DNA of 64,000 bases from NCBI RefSeq assembly GCF_000331305.1, contig NZ_KB217478.1, positions 5,553,595-5,617,594 of the forward strand, read 5' to 3'. Of this stretch, positions 25,803-34,837 are shown piece by piece. This DNA is from Calothrix sp. PCC 7103 (GTDB taxonomy: Bacteria; Cyanobacteriota; Cyanobacteriia; Cyanobacteriales; Nostocaceae). The notes under the pieces are model-generated. The model did no database searches. It had not been told where the DNA came from and was given only the letters and a program-made list of their open reading frames with translations. Each line of letters opens with the position of its first letter. Position 1 is the first letter of the stretch. Position numbers and translations under genes: made by a program.

Positions 25803-26291
25803 TTATTGACGTTTAAAGTCTTTGTACCATGTGCCTTGAGAATGAAGCGTTCCTTTATCACCTTCTGCAATTAATCCATATTGACGACTACTTAAACCAA
25901 ATTCTTCCCGACTGCCATCGGCAAATTCAAAAGTAATATAGTAACTAGTTGATGTACTGCTGTTTCCTCCTCCTCCCGAAACATGCTGACGTTTACTGAC
26001 AATTTTAGCTTCTCGATAAATAATTGGCTGTTTTCTATTATAGGCAGCAGTGGATATACCTTTAAAAATTGCATAACCAAACAGACCAAAAACTAAAACA
26101 AATATACTAACAACAAGTGCTGGGAAAATTAAAGAGAAATATGGAAGTATCTCAAAGTTAGGAGGTTGATTTGATTGTGTTTCTGGTGATATTTGTTGAG
26201 TATTTGCCTGGGAAAGTATAACTGTTTCTGTATTTGTTTGATTAGTAAAGATATACTGATTGTTATTATGTATCAATAATATATGTGGCAT
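25803..26291 (-). CDS. DUF2500-like membrane protein
   Basis: A 162-residue protein with one clear membrane segment (about residues 52-78, FSLIFPALVVSIFVLVFGLF) and a C-terminal domain reading EAKIVSKRQHVSGGGGNSST, TSYYITFEFADGSREEFGLS and EGDKGTLHSQGTWYKDFKRQ. This is the pattern of DUF2500, in which V-SKR...tYYvtFE-dG...EGD-G-L--QGT is conserved. The function is unknown; the domain probably lies at the membrane surface. It stands alone; the family A repeat and the channel gene lie beyond its start on the other strand. The N-terminal 50 residues are polar and not conserved as far as I can tell. Confidence 0.75.
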   Translation of the reverse strand: MPHILLIHNNNQYIFTNQTNTETVILSQANTQQISPETQSNQPPNFEILPYFSLIFPALVVSIFVLVFGLFGYAIFKGISTAAYNRKQPIIYREAKIVSKRQHVSGGGGNSSTSTSYYITFEFADGSREEFGLSSRQYGLIAEGDKGTLHSQGTWYKDFKRQ

Positions 26292-26368
26292 ATTGTTATG
26301 TGGTTATGTTAAAGGTGTTTAAGATTATACAAGGCGCCAAGAGTAAATTCCAGGTTAAATTAGATGCT

Positions 26369-26454
26369 CTTGTGGGGTGGACATCCTTGCGCTTTTGATC
26401 TAAACAGACAAGGCACCCTTTTAAAATAAACAGGCAGGGATGCCTGTTCCACAA
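26369..26454. repeat. Dispersed hairpin repeat, family A, copy 3
   Basis: Arms at 26369-26392 (CTTGTGGGGTGGACATCC...) and 26431-26454 (CAGGCAGGGATGCCTGTTCC...) resemble the copies at 1899-1974 and 14154-14248. A half copy, GCATCCTTGCCTGTG, follows the channel gene at 28261-28275. Confidence 0.75.
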
Positions 26455-26577
26455 TATTGCCCATTCCCCTTTCCCCTTTAAGTGTTTTCAGCTACAGTAA
26501 CCCTATTGCCAAGTGGGTAAGAATATTAATAATTAAATCTTTGAGAATGCAGCCTCTCTTTACTATGCTGCTGATTC

Positions 26578-28260
26578 ATGAAACCTCGTATAATTGTTTG
26601 TGGCTTAGGACGCACTGGCTATAAAGTGTTTCGTTTACTCCGTCAGCAGGGGGCAATGGTGGTGGGTATTCATCAGCGCTCTATCCCTGGTGAAACGGGA
26701 CATGATGTAATTATTGGTAATTTACATACTGCTGCGACGTTGAAAGCAGCGGGTATTGAAAGCGCACACACTTTGGTGATAGCTGGTCCTGATGATGCTA
26801 TTAATTTATCGGTTACTATGCAAGCGCGCGTTTTAAATCCTAATATTCGTATTATTAATCGCTTTTTTAATACTAGTTTGGGTGAACGTCTTGACCAAAC
26901 TTTGCCCAACCATATGAGTATGAGTGTCGCAGGTTTGGCGGCGCCTGTATTTGCTTTTACTGCATTAGGTAGTAAAACGGTTGGACATATCAAGCTGTTT
27001 GAACAAACTTGGCCTATTCACGAAGAAAATATCGATAACAAACATCCTTGGCACGGGCGCCAGATAGATGATTTGTGGGAAAATCGTTCGCGAATGCTAA
27101 TTTATTATCTGCCTGTAGATGGCGATAAAGATTTAGTTTCAGCAGTTTTAGAAAGACGACGTTTGCGCGAGGGGGACAGAATTATTGTTGGCACGAAACC
27201 AAAAGTACGCTCTACCCGCAGGTCAATAATTGCTAAATTTCTCAAAATCATCACTAACATACAGCGCTTCCAAGAACATGCTAGCCCGCTAATTGCTATG
27301 ACCGCAGCACTGGCAGCTATTGTTCTGTTTGCCACATTTATTTATACATACACAAGTACAAATGTTTCGATTGTTGATGCATTGTATTTTGCTGTTGGAA
27401 TGATAACAGGCGCCGGTGGTAACGATAAAGTTGTTGAACACGCTTCTATTAGCATTAAATTATTTACTGTAATTATGATGCTTGTAGGCGCCAGTGTAAT
27501 TGGTTTACTATACGCGCTTCTTAATGACTTTGTTTTGGGAACTAGGTTTCGAGAATTCTTAGATGCAGCGCGCGTACCTCCACGTAACCACTATATAGTT
27601 TGTGGACTCAGCGGTACTGGTATAAAAATTGTTCAAACTCTCCATGAAAGCGGACACGAAGTAGTTGTTATTGAACCCGACGCAAACAACCGCTTTGTTA
27701 ATAACGCTCGCAGATGGGGAATACCAGTAATTAACGGTGATGCAACTTTTCCAACAATGTTGCAAGGTGCCAATTTAGAAACAGCAGCAGCACTATTAGC
27801 AGTTAGTGGTAACGATGCCACTAATTTAGAAATAGCCCTAAATGCCAAAGGGATTAAACCAACTGCACCAATAATAGTTCGCTACGCAGACCCAGACTTT
27901 GCGAGAATGGCACAACAGGTATTTGACTTTGACGCAGTACTAAGTCCCGCAGAACTTGCTGCGCCTGCATTTGCTGCTGCTAGTTTGGGCGGACGTATAC
28001 TTGGTAATGGTATTACTGGAGATAGTCTTTGGGTAGCTTTAGCAACTTCGATATCTATTACACATCCCTTTTGCTGTCTAAAAGTTCAAGATGCTGCAAT
28101 GTTAGCCGACTGCGTACCTCTATACCTTGAAACCAATAATCAAACATTACATGGTTGGGATTTACTCAAAACCAATTTATGCCCAGGAGACATTCTATAC
28201 TTAACCATGCCCGCAAATAAATTACATATGCTCTGGCGCCATACCTCTTACGTAGCATAG
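26578..28260 (+). CDS. RCK-2TM-RCK ion channel / TrkA-N protein
   Basis: A 560-residue membrane protein with duplicated NAD-binding TrkA-N domains. The first (residues 3-130) starts IIVCGLGRTGYKVFRLLRQQ; the second (about 336-450) starts HYIVCGLSGTGIKIVQTLHE with GDAT later. Between them are two hydrophobic helices (about 242-262 and 300-320) with a pore-like loop VGMITGAGGND, in place of the TVGYGD filter of potassium channels. The architecture is that of RCK-regulated cation channels, but the filter is unusual, so ion selectivity cannot be predicted. It is convergent with the RDD-PDZ gene, 22 bases apart. Confidence 0.85.
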   Translation: MKPRIIVCGLGRTGYKVFRLLRQQGAMVVGIHQRSIPGETGHDVIIGNLHTAATLKAAGIESAHTLVIAGPDDAINLSVTMQARVLNPNIRIINRFFNTSLGERLDQTLPNHMSMSVAGLAAPVFAFTALGSKTVGHIKLFEQTWPIHEENIDNKHPWHGRQIDDLWENRSRMLIYYLPVDGDKDLVSAVLERRRLREGDRIIVGTKPKVRSTRRSIIAKFLKIITNIQRFQEHASPLIAMTAALAAIVLFATFIYTYTSTNVSIVDALYFAVGMITGAGGNDKVVEHASISIKLFTVIMMLVGASVIGLLYALLNDFVLGTRFREFLDAARVPPRNHYIVCGLSGTGIKIVQTLHESGHEVVVIEPDANNRFVNNARRWGIPVINGDATFPTMLQGANLETAAALLAVSGNDATNLEIALNAKGIKPTAPIIVRYADPDFARMAQQVFDFDAVLSPAELAAPAFAAASLGGRILGNGITGDSLWVALATSISITHPFCCLKVQDAAMLADCVPLYLETNNQTLHGWDLLKTNLCPGDILYLTMPANKLHMLWRHTSYVA

Positions 28261-28282
28261 GCATCCTTGCCTGTGCTTTATA

Positions 28283-29740
28283 TCATTTTTGTACTTTTTG
28301 CTGCGGATTATAACAGCATCCAACCGAAACATTCAAAGCCACACTCTCCCCCCCTCTGTCAACATTAAACTTCAACACCGAATCAAGGGCACTAGACTGA
28401 ATAGCATTTTGCACCTGCTTAACATTACTCACACTATTCTCATTAATACTAACTATCACATCTCCAGGCTTAACACCACTTCGCGAAGCTGTAGAATTAG
28501 CATTTACACTCAAAACCAAAACACCACTATCTCTAGTTACTTGAAAAGGTAAATTACTCTTTTGATTTATTTCATTTCGTTTCTCAGGTGTAAGTTCTAC
28601 CATATTAATACCTATAGAAGGATAACCAAGAAACTTTCTTTCAACAGGAGACTCAGTTAGTGATTTATTGGCGCCACTTAGCGAGTAATTACGCAGAATA
28701 ACCGAATTATCAGGTCGTGTGGCAATTAAAAAATTATCAGGTGCGTAAGTTGGACTGGGAGTATTAGTTTTAACATCAATTGGGTTATTACCTACTAAAA
28801 CTAATCCCTTCGCAGAAGACCAAAGCGTCATATTTTGTCGGACAGTCTGAGTTACACCGTTATCACCAGGAAACCTAACGGCCATTAAACCAGATGTACC
28901 GCGCATTGATAATAAAGCTTGATGTTGTACAACACCGTTGGCAAAGTTTAGCTCCCACACTCCGTATATAGTGGTGTTTGCAGGTAGTAGTTCTCCAAAA
29001 AGTTGATTTTGCTGATTATTGTTTTCGCTAAATATATTAGGTGATGGTGTTGGAGTATTTGTTGGCGCCGTTTGAGTGTTGGATGATATAGGAGATACAG
29101 TATTTATGGAAGCTATACCAGGTAATTGTCCAACCACAACACGGCCTAAAATAATGTAACCCACAGCTAGAGCAATTAAAGATTTCCAAGGTATGTTGAC
29201 TGGTTCTCCACCACCATTCACAACTACACATCGAGCAATCATATCGTGAAGCGCTTGCTTTTCTGGCGTGAAAAATGCCATTAAATAACCAACAAGAGCA
29301 ACACCGAGAGATACCAAAATTAACAATCCGGCAAAAGCTAAGTAAGCAGTGTTTGCTTTGCCTGCACTAATAGTTTGTGACCTAACGGCAACAATTAGTG
29401 CAAAAATAAAAATAATTAACCACAGAGATTTTCCCAAATATCTCAACGTCGCGCGACCAAAAGATATTTTTTTCCCATCCGTATCGGTGACAATAATCGA
29501 TAGCAAGCGTTTTCCAAAAGTTGCTTGCAGTGATGAACTTTCCATAACTGCAAAATATACCCAACCAATTAACGTTGCTAATACATTTGCGGCTATTCCC
29601 TTGGGTGTAGATAATTCTTCACCAATAGGTGGTTTACCATAAGCTACAAAAAACACTACTTGTAGTAAAAGACTATCGATTAATACAGCAACAAATCTTT
29701 TACCGATACTGGCATAGTGAGTTGTTGATATTGTAGTCAT
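28283..29740 (-). CDS. RDD family membrane protein with C-terminal PDZ domain
   Basis: A 485-residue membrane protein. Residues about 5-175 are an RDD domain (YASIGKRFVAVLIDSLLLQ; TFGKRLLSIIVTDTDGKKIS) with three to four helices, then a further helix (KSLIALAVGYIILGRVVVGQ), a low-complexity linker rich in Thr/Pro/Asn, an unknown domain, and a PDZ domain near the end (SGVLVLSVNANSTASRSGVK, then PGDVIVSINENSVSNVKQVQ). It overlaps the end of a kinase gene by four bases (ATGA), and that kinase itself carries an RDD domain. The two products probably act together at the membrane. Function unknown. Confidence 0.85.
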   Translation of the reverse strand: MTTISTTHYASIGKRFVAVLIDSLLLQVVFFVAYGKPPIGEELSTPKGIAANVLATLIGWVYFAVMESSSLQATFGKRLLSIIVTDTDGKKISFGRATLRYLGKSLWLIIFIFALIVAVRSQTISAGKANTAYLAFAGLLILVSLGVALVGYLMAFFTPEKQALHDMIARCVVVNGGGEPVNIPWKSLIALAVGYIILGRVVVGQLPGIASINTVSPISSNTQTAPTNTPTPSPNIFSENNNQQNQLFGELLPANTTIYGVWELNFANGVVQHQALLSMRGTSGLMAVRFPGDNGVTQTVRQNMTLWSSAKGLVLVGNNPIDVKTNTPSPTYAPDNFLIATRPDNSVILRNYSLSGANKSLTESPVERKFLGYPSIGINMVELTPEKRNEINQKSNLPFQVTRDSGVLVLSVNANSTASRSGVKPGDVIVSINENSVSNVKQVQNAIQSSALDSVLKFNVDRGGESVALNVSVGCCYNPQQKVQK

Positions 29741-31035
29741 CTTGATTTCCTAATTACTAAAGATTTGGAAACAATATCGTGTAAGGTTTGTTTTTTAGTC
29801 GTAAATCCAGCAATAAAAAAGCCAAACAAAAATGTTATATATGATAAAATTTTTGAGAAGTATCTTTTGGCTGATTGCTCAAAAGTAATTCTATTTCCCG
29901 AAGCATCTGTAACCGCAATACCCAAAAGCATTTTACCTACAGTTGCCTGAATTACAGAGCTTTCCATTACTGTTGCATAGACAAACCCAATAACTATATA
30001 GTAAAAAAATAATCTACCCCAAAAACCATTAGCATTTGCGGCGCCGTTTGTCATAAAATCAAACATAAAGCTGGCAATTATCAAAATTGTTTTATCGATA
30101 ATATCTGCGGCAAACCGCGTTGAAAAACCTGCATAGCGAATACTTGTATTAGTAGTTACTGATTGTGGTGGTGGAGTTTGTTTAACATTTGATGGTAAAA
30201 CTGTTTGCGTCAGTTCACGAATTGCCTGTAAAGCTTGAGTTGCGTTTTGATAGCGTTGCGACGGATGATAAGCTGTCATGGTACTTAAAACGCGCGCAAA
30301 ATCTTCTGATACCAATACTCGTGGGCGCCAAATTACTTCAAACGTGTTGGGGTCAGTACCTAACTCGTGCGGAAACACACCCGTTAATGCTTCAATTCCA
30401 ATCATCCCTACTGCGTATATATCACTACACAACATTGGATGTCCACGCATCTGTTCTATTGGCATGTAACCTTGTGTTCCCACAACATAAGTTGTTGATG
30501 CTACTTGCCCTTGAGTATTAAATACTTGCGTACTAATTTGTTTGACGGCGCCGAAGTCAATAAGAACTATTTGATTATTCGGCTTTTGGAGTATTAAATT
30601 ATCAGGTTTAATATCGCGATGCACGACTCCATGCTGATGAACGAATTCAAGAACTTCTAAAATATTTTGCAGTATAAAAATAACCCTGTTCTCATCCCAT
30701 TGTTGCCCACGTATTAAATGTGACCTAAGATTATCACCACTAATAAACTCTTGGACTAAAAAGAATTCCTGCTGTTCTTGAAAAAACCCTAACAAGTCAG
30801 GAATACGCGGATGTTTACCGAGTGCTTCTAACATCCGAGCTTCGCGTTCAAACGCCTGCTCTACCCACTGCATGGTAGATTGATTTTGAGGTTTAAGACG
30901 TTTAACTACACACTGCCGATTAAACTTAGATGTATCAATTGCGAGGAAAGTGTCGCCAAAACCACCACCTCCTAGTTGCGATATTACTTGGTAATGTCCC
31001 TGTAGTGTCTCTCCAACTAGGTTTTGCTGTAACAT
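29737..31035 (-). CDS. Serine/threonine protein kinase with C-terminal RDD membrane domain
   Basis: A 432-residue Hanks-type kinase. The Gly loop LGGGGFGDTFLAID (residues 20-33), VAIK-like Lys in CVVKRLKPQ, catalytic loop VHRDIKPDNLIL near 140 and IDFGAVKQ near 160 are all intact, so an active kinase is expected. After a linker (residues about 280-300) comes an RDD domain with hydrophobic helices (YAGFSTRFAADIIDKTILII, then VGKMLLGIAVTDASGNRI), anchoring it to the membrane. It overlaps the next gene, an RDD-PDZ protein, by four bases. The fusion of kinase with RDD is a cyanobacterial arrangement; substrates are unknown. Confidence 0.93.
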   Translation of the reverse strand: MLQQNLVGETLQGHYQVISQLGGGGFGDTFLAIDTSKFNRQCVVKRLKPQNQSTMQWVEQAFEREARMLEALGKHPRIPDLLGFFQEQQEFFLVQEFISGDNLRSHLIRGQQWDENRVIFILQNILEVLEFVHQHGVVHRDIKPDNLILQKPNNQIVLIDFGAVKQISTQVFNTQGQVASTTYVVGTQGYMPIEQMRGHPMLCSDIYAVGMIGIEALTGVFPHELGTDPNTFEVIWRPRVLVSEDFARVLSTMTAYHPSQRYQNATQALQAIRELTQTVLPSNVKQTPPPQSVTTNTSIRYAGFSTRFAADIIDKTILIIASFMFDFMTNGAANANGFWGRLFFYYIVIGFVYATVMESSVIQATVGKMLLGIAVTDASGNRITFEQSAKRYFSKILSYITFLFGFFIAGFTTKKQTLHDIVSKSLVIRKSR

Positions 31036-31187
31036 TTTTTTATAAAAGTCTAGATTCTGAGTTTATATTTTAAATACAACAAAAATACTAATACACAGAT
31101 AGTACCGTGTTTTTATCCAGATAATTGCTAAGTTTTTATAAATTGTTAATGTTGGTGTTAATGTTGGATTCCGTTCCGGAACCCAAC

Positions 31188-33392
31188 CTACACACGTTGT
31201 TGTATCGGCAAGCTAATAACAAACTCTGTATCTTGGTCTAAAGCAGAATGGCAACTAATTTGACCGTGATGTGCATCTGAAATGATTTTATAGCAAATCG
31301 ATAAACCTAAACCCGTTCCTTGACCTGGCGCCTTTGTTGTAAAAAATGGGTCAAATATTTTAGATATAATTTCTGATTTGATGATGGCGCCATTGTTAGA
31401 GATTCTAATCACACTATGTTGATTTGTAAGCTGTGTTATAATCCGAATACAAGGGTGTATACTTTGTAACTCTATATTGGTACTTTTTTTAATCTTTTCT
31501 TCAATAGCATCAATTGCGTTTGCAATTATGCTGATGAATACTTGGGTAATTTGACCTGGGTAGCATTCTACACTTGTGTTTAAATTGTATTCTTTAATTA
31601 TTTGAATAGATGGACGGTGTGATTGTGCTTGGAGACGATGTTGCAAAAGCTGTATTACGCTGTCAAGACTTTCATGTATATTAATTTTTTTATACTTAGG
31701 GCTGTCTGTGCTAGAAAAAGCCTGTAATAACTTAACTATTTTACTAATACGTTCGGCACCTTCTTGGATTGAACCAAGCAATTTTGGAAAATCTTGGCTG
31801 ATATATTCTAAATCTATTGCTGCCTGTTGTTGACTAATTTCTGGAACAGGCTCAGGATAGTGTAACTGATACTTTTTTACTAAGTTAAGAAGTTCTTGGG
31901 CATATTCATTTGCTGGTTGAATATTGGCATAGATAAAATTATTAGGGTTATTAATCTCGTGAGCAATACCTCCAACCATGCGACCTAAAGAAGCCATTTT
32001 TTCATCTAAGATTAATTTGACTTCTGCACGCTTAAGTTCGGTTAAAGCAACTTCGAGTTGTTGTGCTTTTTGACGTTCTTGAGTTTCACTAATTTGTAAA
32101 GCAACTTCAAGATATTTATGTCTGCTAATGTCGCGCGCTACCCATAAAACTTTATTTTCTGCAATTGGAGAAATATTTGCGCTAAACCACCTTTCACTGT
32201 TATCACACTCTAAGCTATAATCAAAATTAATAATTTGCTTTTTTCGTAATGCTTCCGAAACTTTCTCTAACCATAAAGGCGCCATTTGCTGTTTGTGAAA
32301 GCATTCAACCATTTCAGCAGCTAAATTAATTTTAAATTCTTCTTCATATCCGTAATAAGTTGGTAGTATTTGAACTGTTCCAACTTTAGCACCGTCAATA
32401 TTCACTAACAATATAATATCACTCATCGCCTCAAACAATGCCCGCATTTGCTCCTCAGAAGAGCGTAACTTAGCTTCATAAAGCTTGCGATGCTTAACTT
32501 CGCGCTGCAATTGTTTGTTTAATTTGTTTAATTCTGATGTTTGTTCTTCCACAATATCTTGTAATGTTTCTACTGTTTGTAAAAGTTCTACATAATTAAT
32601 CGCTTCTAATATTTGGGTTTGAGTAATGAGTCCAACCAAATAATTTTTGTCGTCTGTAACGATTAAGTGCTTAACTTGACGTGATTGCATAATTTGATTC
32701 GCATTCCACATTAAATCAAATGCTTTTATTTCGAGCAAGGGTTTATTTATCAGTGTTGATACTTTTGTCGTTAAATCTAATTTCTGATTACAAAACTCGA
32801 CAATATCCTGTTCGGTAACAATTCCAAGTGGAATTTTAGCAACTATATCCTCGACAATTACAACACAACAAACTTGTTGTTGAGCCATAATTTGTGTTAA
32901 TTGCAAAATAGAAGCATTTGCAGTTAAGCTAACTACATTGGGTGTCATCACTTCTGAAACCCGCTTTTGCCTAAGTAAATCGAGTGGTTGAATAATTTCT
33001 CGAATGCTTTGCGGGGTAATTACTCCGATTAAATTATTTTCGTTATCTACTACAGGAAGATGGTGAATTTTGTGGTTACGAAACTTAGTCAGCGCTATAA
33101 ATATATCTTGCGATTCTGTTTCTGTAATTGTGACTATATTTTGATTCATCACATTCTCAATTATAATGCTATTTAAATCAATTTGATTTGCAGCCAGTCT
33201 TACCAAATCGCTTTCTATAAATATTCCTATCAATTTTCCTGCCGATGCAGTGCTAGCTTTATTTTGATTAACTATAAATAAATAATCACTATGGTTATAG
33301 CTCATCAAACTCAGCGCTTCAAATACCGTAATATTTGGTCTAGCGGTGAGTACATGATGGTTAATAACCGAACGTTTTTCGTAACCTATCAT
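31188..33392 (-). CDS. Hybrid CBS-PAS sensor histidine kinase
   Basis: A 734-residue predicted cytoplasmic sensor kinase; no membrane helix is visible. Residues about 5-275 hold four CBS domains (for example IENVMNQNIVTITETESQDI and VSEVMTPNVVSLTANASILQ), which bind adenine nucleotides in other proteins. A coiled coil (about 280-325) and a PAS domain (about 325-435) follow. The kinase part has the H box GRMVGGIAHEINNPNNFI near residue 480, an N box IIANAIDAIEEKI near 610, and GTGLGLSICYKII near 695. The response regulator is not in the neighbourhood. It may report adenylate or energy status. Confidence 0.9.
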   Translation of the reverse strand: MIGYEKRSVINHHVLTARPNITVFEALSLMSYNHSDYLFIVNQNKASTASAGKLIGIFIESDLVRLAANQIDLNSIIIENVMNQNIVTITETESQDIFIALTKFRNHKIHHLPVVDNENNLIGVITPQSIREIIQPLDLLRQKRVSEVMTPNVVSLTANASILQLTQIMAQQQVCCVVIVEDIVAKIPLGIVTEQDIVEFCNQKLDLTTKVSTLINKPLLEIKAFDLMWNANQIMQSRQVKHLIVTDDKNYLVGLITQTQILEAINYVELLQTVETLQDIVEEQTSELNKLNKQLQREVKHRKLYEAKLRSSEEQMRALFEAMSDIILLVNIDGAKVGTVQILPTYYGYEEEFKINLAAEMVECFHKQQMAPLWLEKVSEALRKKQIINFDYSLECDNSERWFSANISPIAENKVLWVARDISRHKYLEVALQISETQERQKAQQLEVALTELKRAEVKLILDEKMASLGRMVGGIAHEINNPNNFIYANIQPANEYAQELLNLVKKYQLHYPEPVPEISQQQAAIDLEYISQDFPKLLGSIQEGAERISKIVKLLQAFSSTDSPKYKKINIHESLDSVIQLLQHRLQAQSHRPSIQIIKEYNLNTSVECYPGQITQVFISIIANAIDAIEEKIKKSTNIELQSIHPCIRIITQLTNQHSVIRISNNGAIIKSEIISKIFDPFFTTKAPGQGTGLGLSICYKIISDAHHGQISCHSALDQDTEFVISLPIQQRV

Positions 33393-33750
33393 AAAGCATT
33401 TATATCAATTTAATTTTATTTTTCAACGCACCCGAACTATTTCAGATAATTTGCGCTTTTAATGTTGATTTTATTACTTAATATACACAATTCTTATTAT
33501 CAAAATAAAGATTAATGGGAAACATCATATTTTAAATGTTTGTATAGCTTATCACAATATATAAAAATTATGTAAGCCGTTTCATCAAAAAAATATAATA
33601 TATCATTAATTATTTTAAGTAAGCGCCTATCTTAGGTCTCTCTTCTCTGTGCCCTCTGCGACTAATAAAGTAATAATCTTTACCGCTAAAAGGAATAATA
33701 CGATAAAGTAAGTTGGGTGAAAACCCAACTTACAAGCATTAAAGTGCTTA
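33393..33750. other. Intergenic region with a terminator-like hairpin
   Basis: The 358 bases between the MBL and histidine kinase genes are A/T-rich. TAAGTTGGGT (33709-33718) and ACCCAACTTA (33723-33732) form a perfect 10-base stem around GAAA, 19 bases after the MBL stop codon on the minus strand. A CTCTTCTCTGTGCCCTCTGCG fragment at 33644-33664 resembles a common cyanobacterial intergenic repeat. No gene seen. Confidence 0.5.
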
Positions 33751-34629
33751 TTACAATAGTGTTTCCATCCAGGTTAGGCATTTTTGCATCTGAGAAAGCA
33801 TTGTTTCTGGGTCTGCATGATACCTACGACCGTGACCAGGTAAAACCCATTCAAATGTATACTCAGCGACACGACGCATTGATTTAATTTGTTCTGAGTA
33901 CGAATACCAGCAGTAGTCACGAAAAACTATGAGTTGATGATTTGTTTCTGACCATGCTAGGTGGTCGCCAGTAAATAGAAATTTGTTCTTGTATAGTAAG
34001 ACTGTATGCCCTTTACTATGACCAGGTACAGGGATAATTAGTAAATCCTGCGGCGCCAATTCTATTGGTTCGGTACCTGTAAGCTGAATTTCCACATCCC
34101 TGGTATCGGATGTAATATCATCACTATGAAGAATTCGCTCACACTTGAAATGTTCGGCAAACTTTTTATGGTCAGCAACATCATCACGGTGTGTTAAATA
34201 CATGTAGCGAATTCCTCCAAGTTGCTCAAGTCGCTTGACTAACGGTGGAGTAAACCGAGGTGAGTCAACTAATATATTTCCCTCTGGTAAATAAATCAAG
34301 TAACTCGCGGCGCCGTAGGAATTTTCCGAATGATACCCACAATGGTAAACATTATCTTCTACAAGTATAGGAAAACTCTGTTGTGCCTCTTTAATATCTC
34401 GCGGTTTCTCTACAGTTCCTATCGAACCCGTAGGACAAGCTAACAAAGCCTGAAGCGCCATTCTTCTTTCAACTTCATCTTCGGGCTGATGATAAACAGC
34501 CGACTGTTCACCATCTTCCACAAATACACTTGGCGCCATCCACCTACAAGTATCACAATCAATGCAGCTAGTATCAACATAAAAATCACCACTGACATTT
34601 TGCGGGCGCCTTCCTTCCAAATGTGCCAT
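33751..34629 (-). CDS. Ferredoxin-MBL fold metallo-hydrolase fusion
   Basis: A 292-residue fusion. Residues about 15-80 resemble a small 3Fe-4S/4Fe-4S ferredoxin: DTSCIDCDTCRWMAPSVF and later LACPTGSIG supply the cluster cysteines. Residues about 95-285 form a metallo-beta-lactamase fold: THRDDVADHKKF (HxxxDH-type metal motif), then PGHSKGHTVLLY, LFTGDHLAW and LPGHGRRYH with the further ligands. The first metal motif is slightly unusual (HRDDVADH). The product is likely a cytoplasmic hydrolase or oxidoreductase with an attached electron-transfer domain. It is divergent from the cysteine desulfurase gene, which supplies sulfur for Fe-S clusters. Confidence 0.88.
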   Translation of the reverse strand: MAHLEGRRPQNVSGDFYVDTSCIDCDTCRWMAPSVFVEDGEQSAVYHQPEDEVERRMALQALLACPTGSIGTVEKPRDIKEAQQSFPILVEDNVYHCGYHSENSYGAASYLIYLPEGNILVDSPRFTPPLVKRLEQLGGIRYMYLTHRDDVADHKKFAEHFKCERILHSDDITSDTRDVEIQLTGTEPIELAPQDLLIIPVPGHSKGHTVLLYKNKFLFTGDHLAWSETNHQLIVFRDYCWYSYSEQIKSMRRVAEYTFEWVLPGHGRRYHADPETMLSQMQKCLTWMETLL

Positions 34630-34837
34630 CTCGGTATTAAGGACTTCAGTCCTTCCTTAAAAATCCATCCTAACAAAGCCAAACTCATAACGACTTTGAT
34701 TTGTTCCCAAAAAGAAAAAAATCTATCTAAAAGTACAGAGACAGCTACCCGTCATAGGCGAGCATTTGCAATACAGAACTATGTAGGCTGAAAATGAAAT
34801 TAGCTCGTTGCCAAAGAAAGTTAAAAATTGATTAAGT

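Noticed and set aside
33640-33670. Regulatory site in CTCTTCTCTGTGCCCTCTGCG
   Set aside because: Resembles a common dispersed cyanobacterial sequence; nothing specific to this gene.
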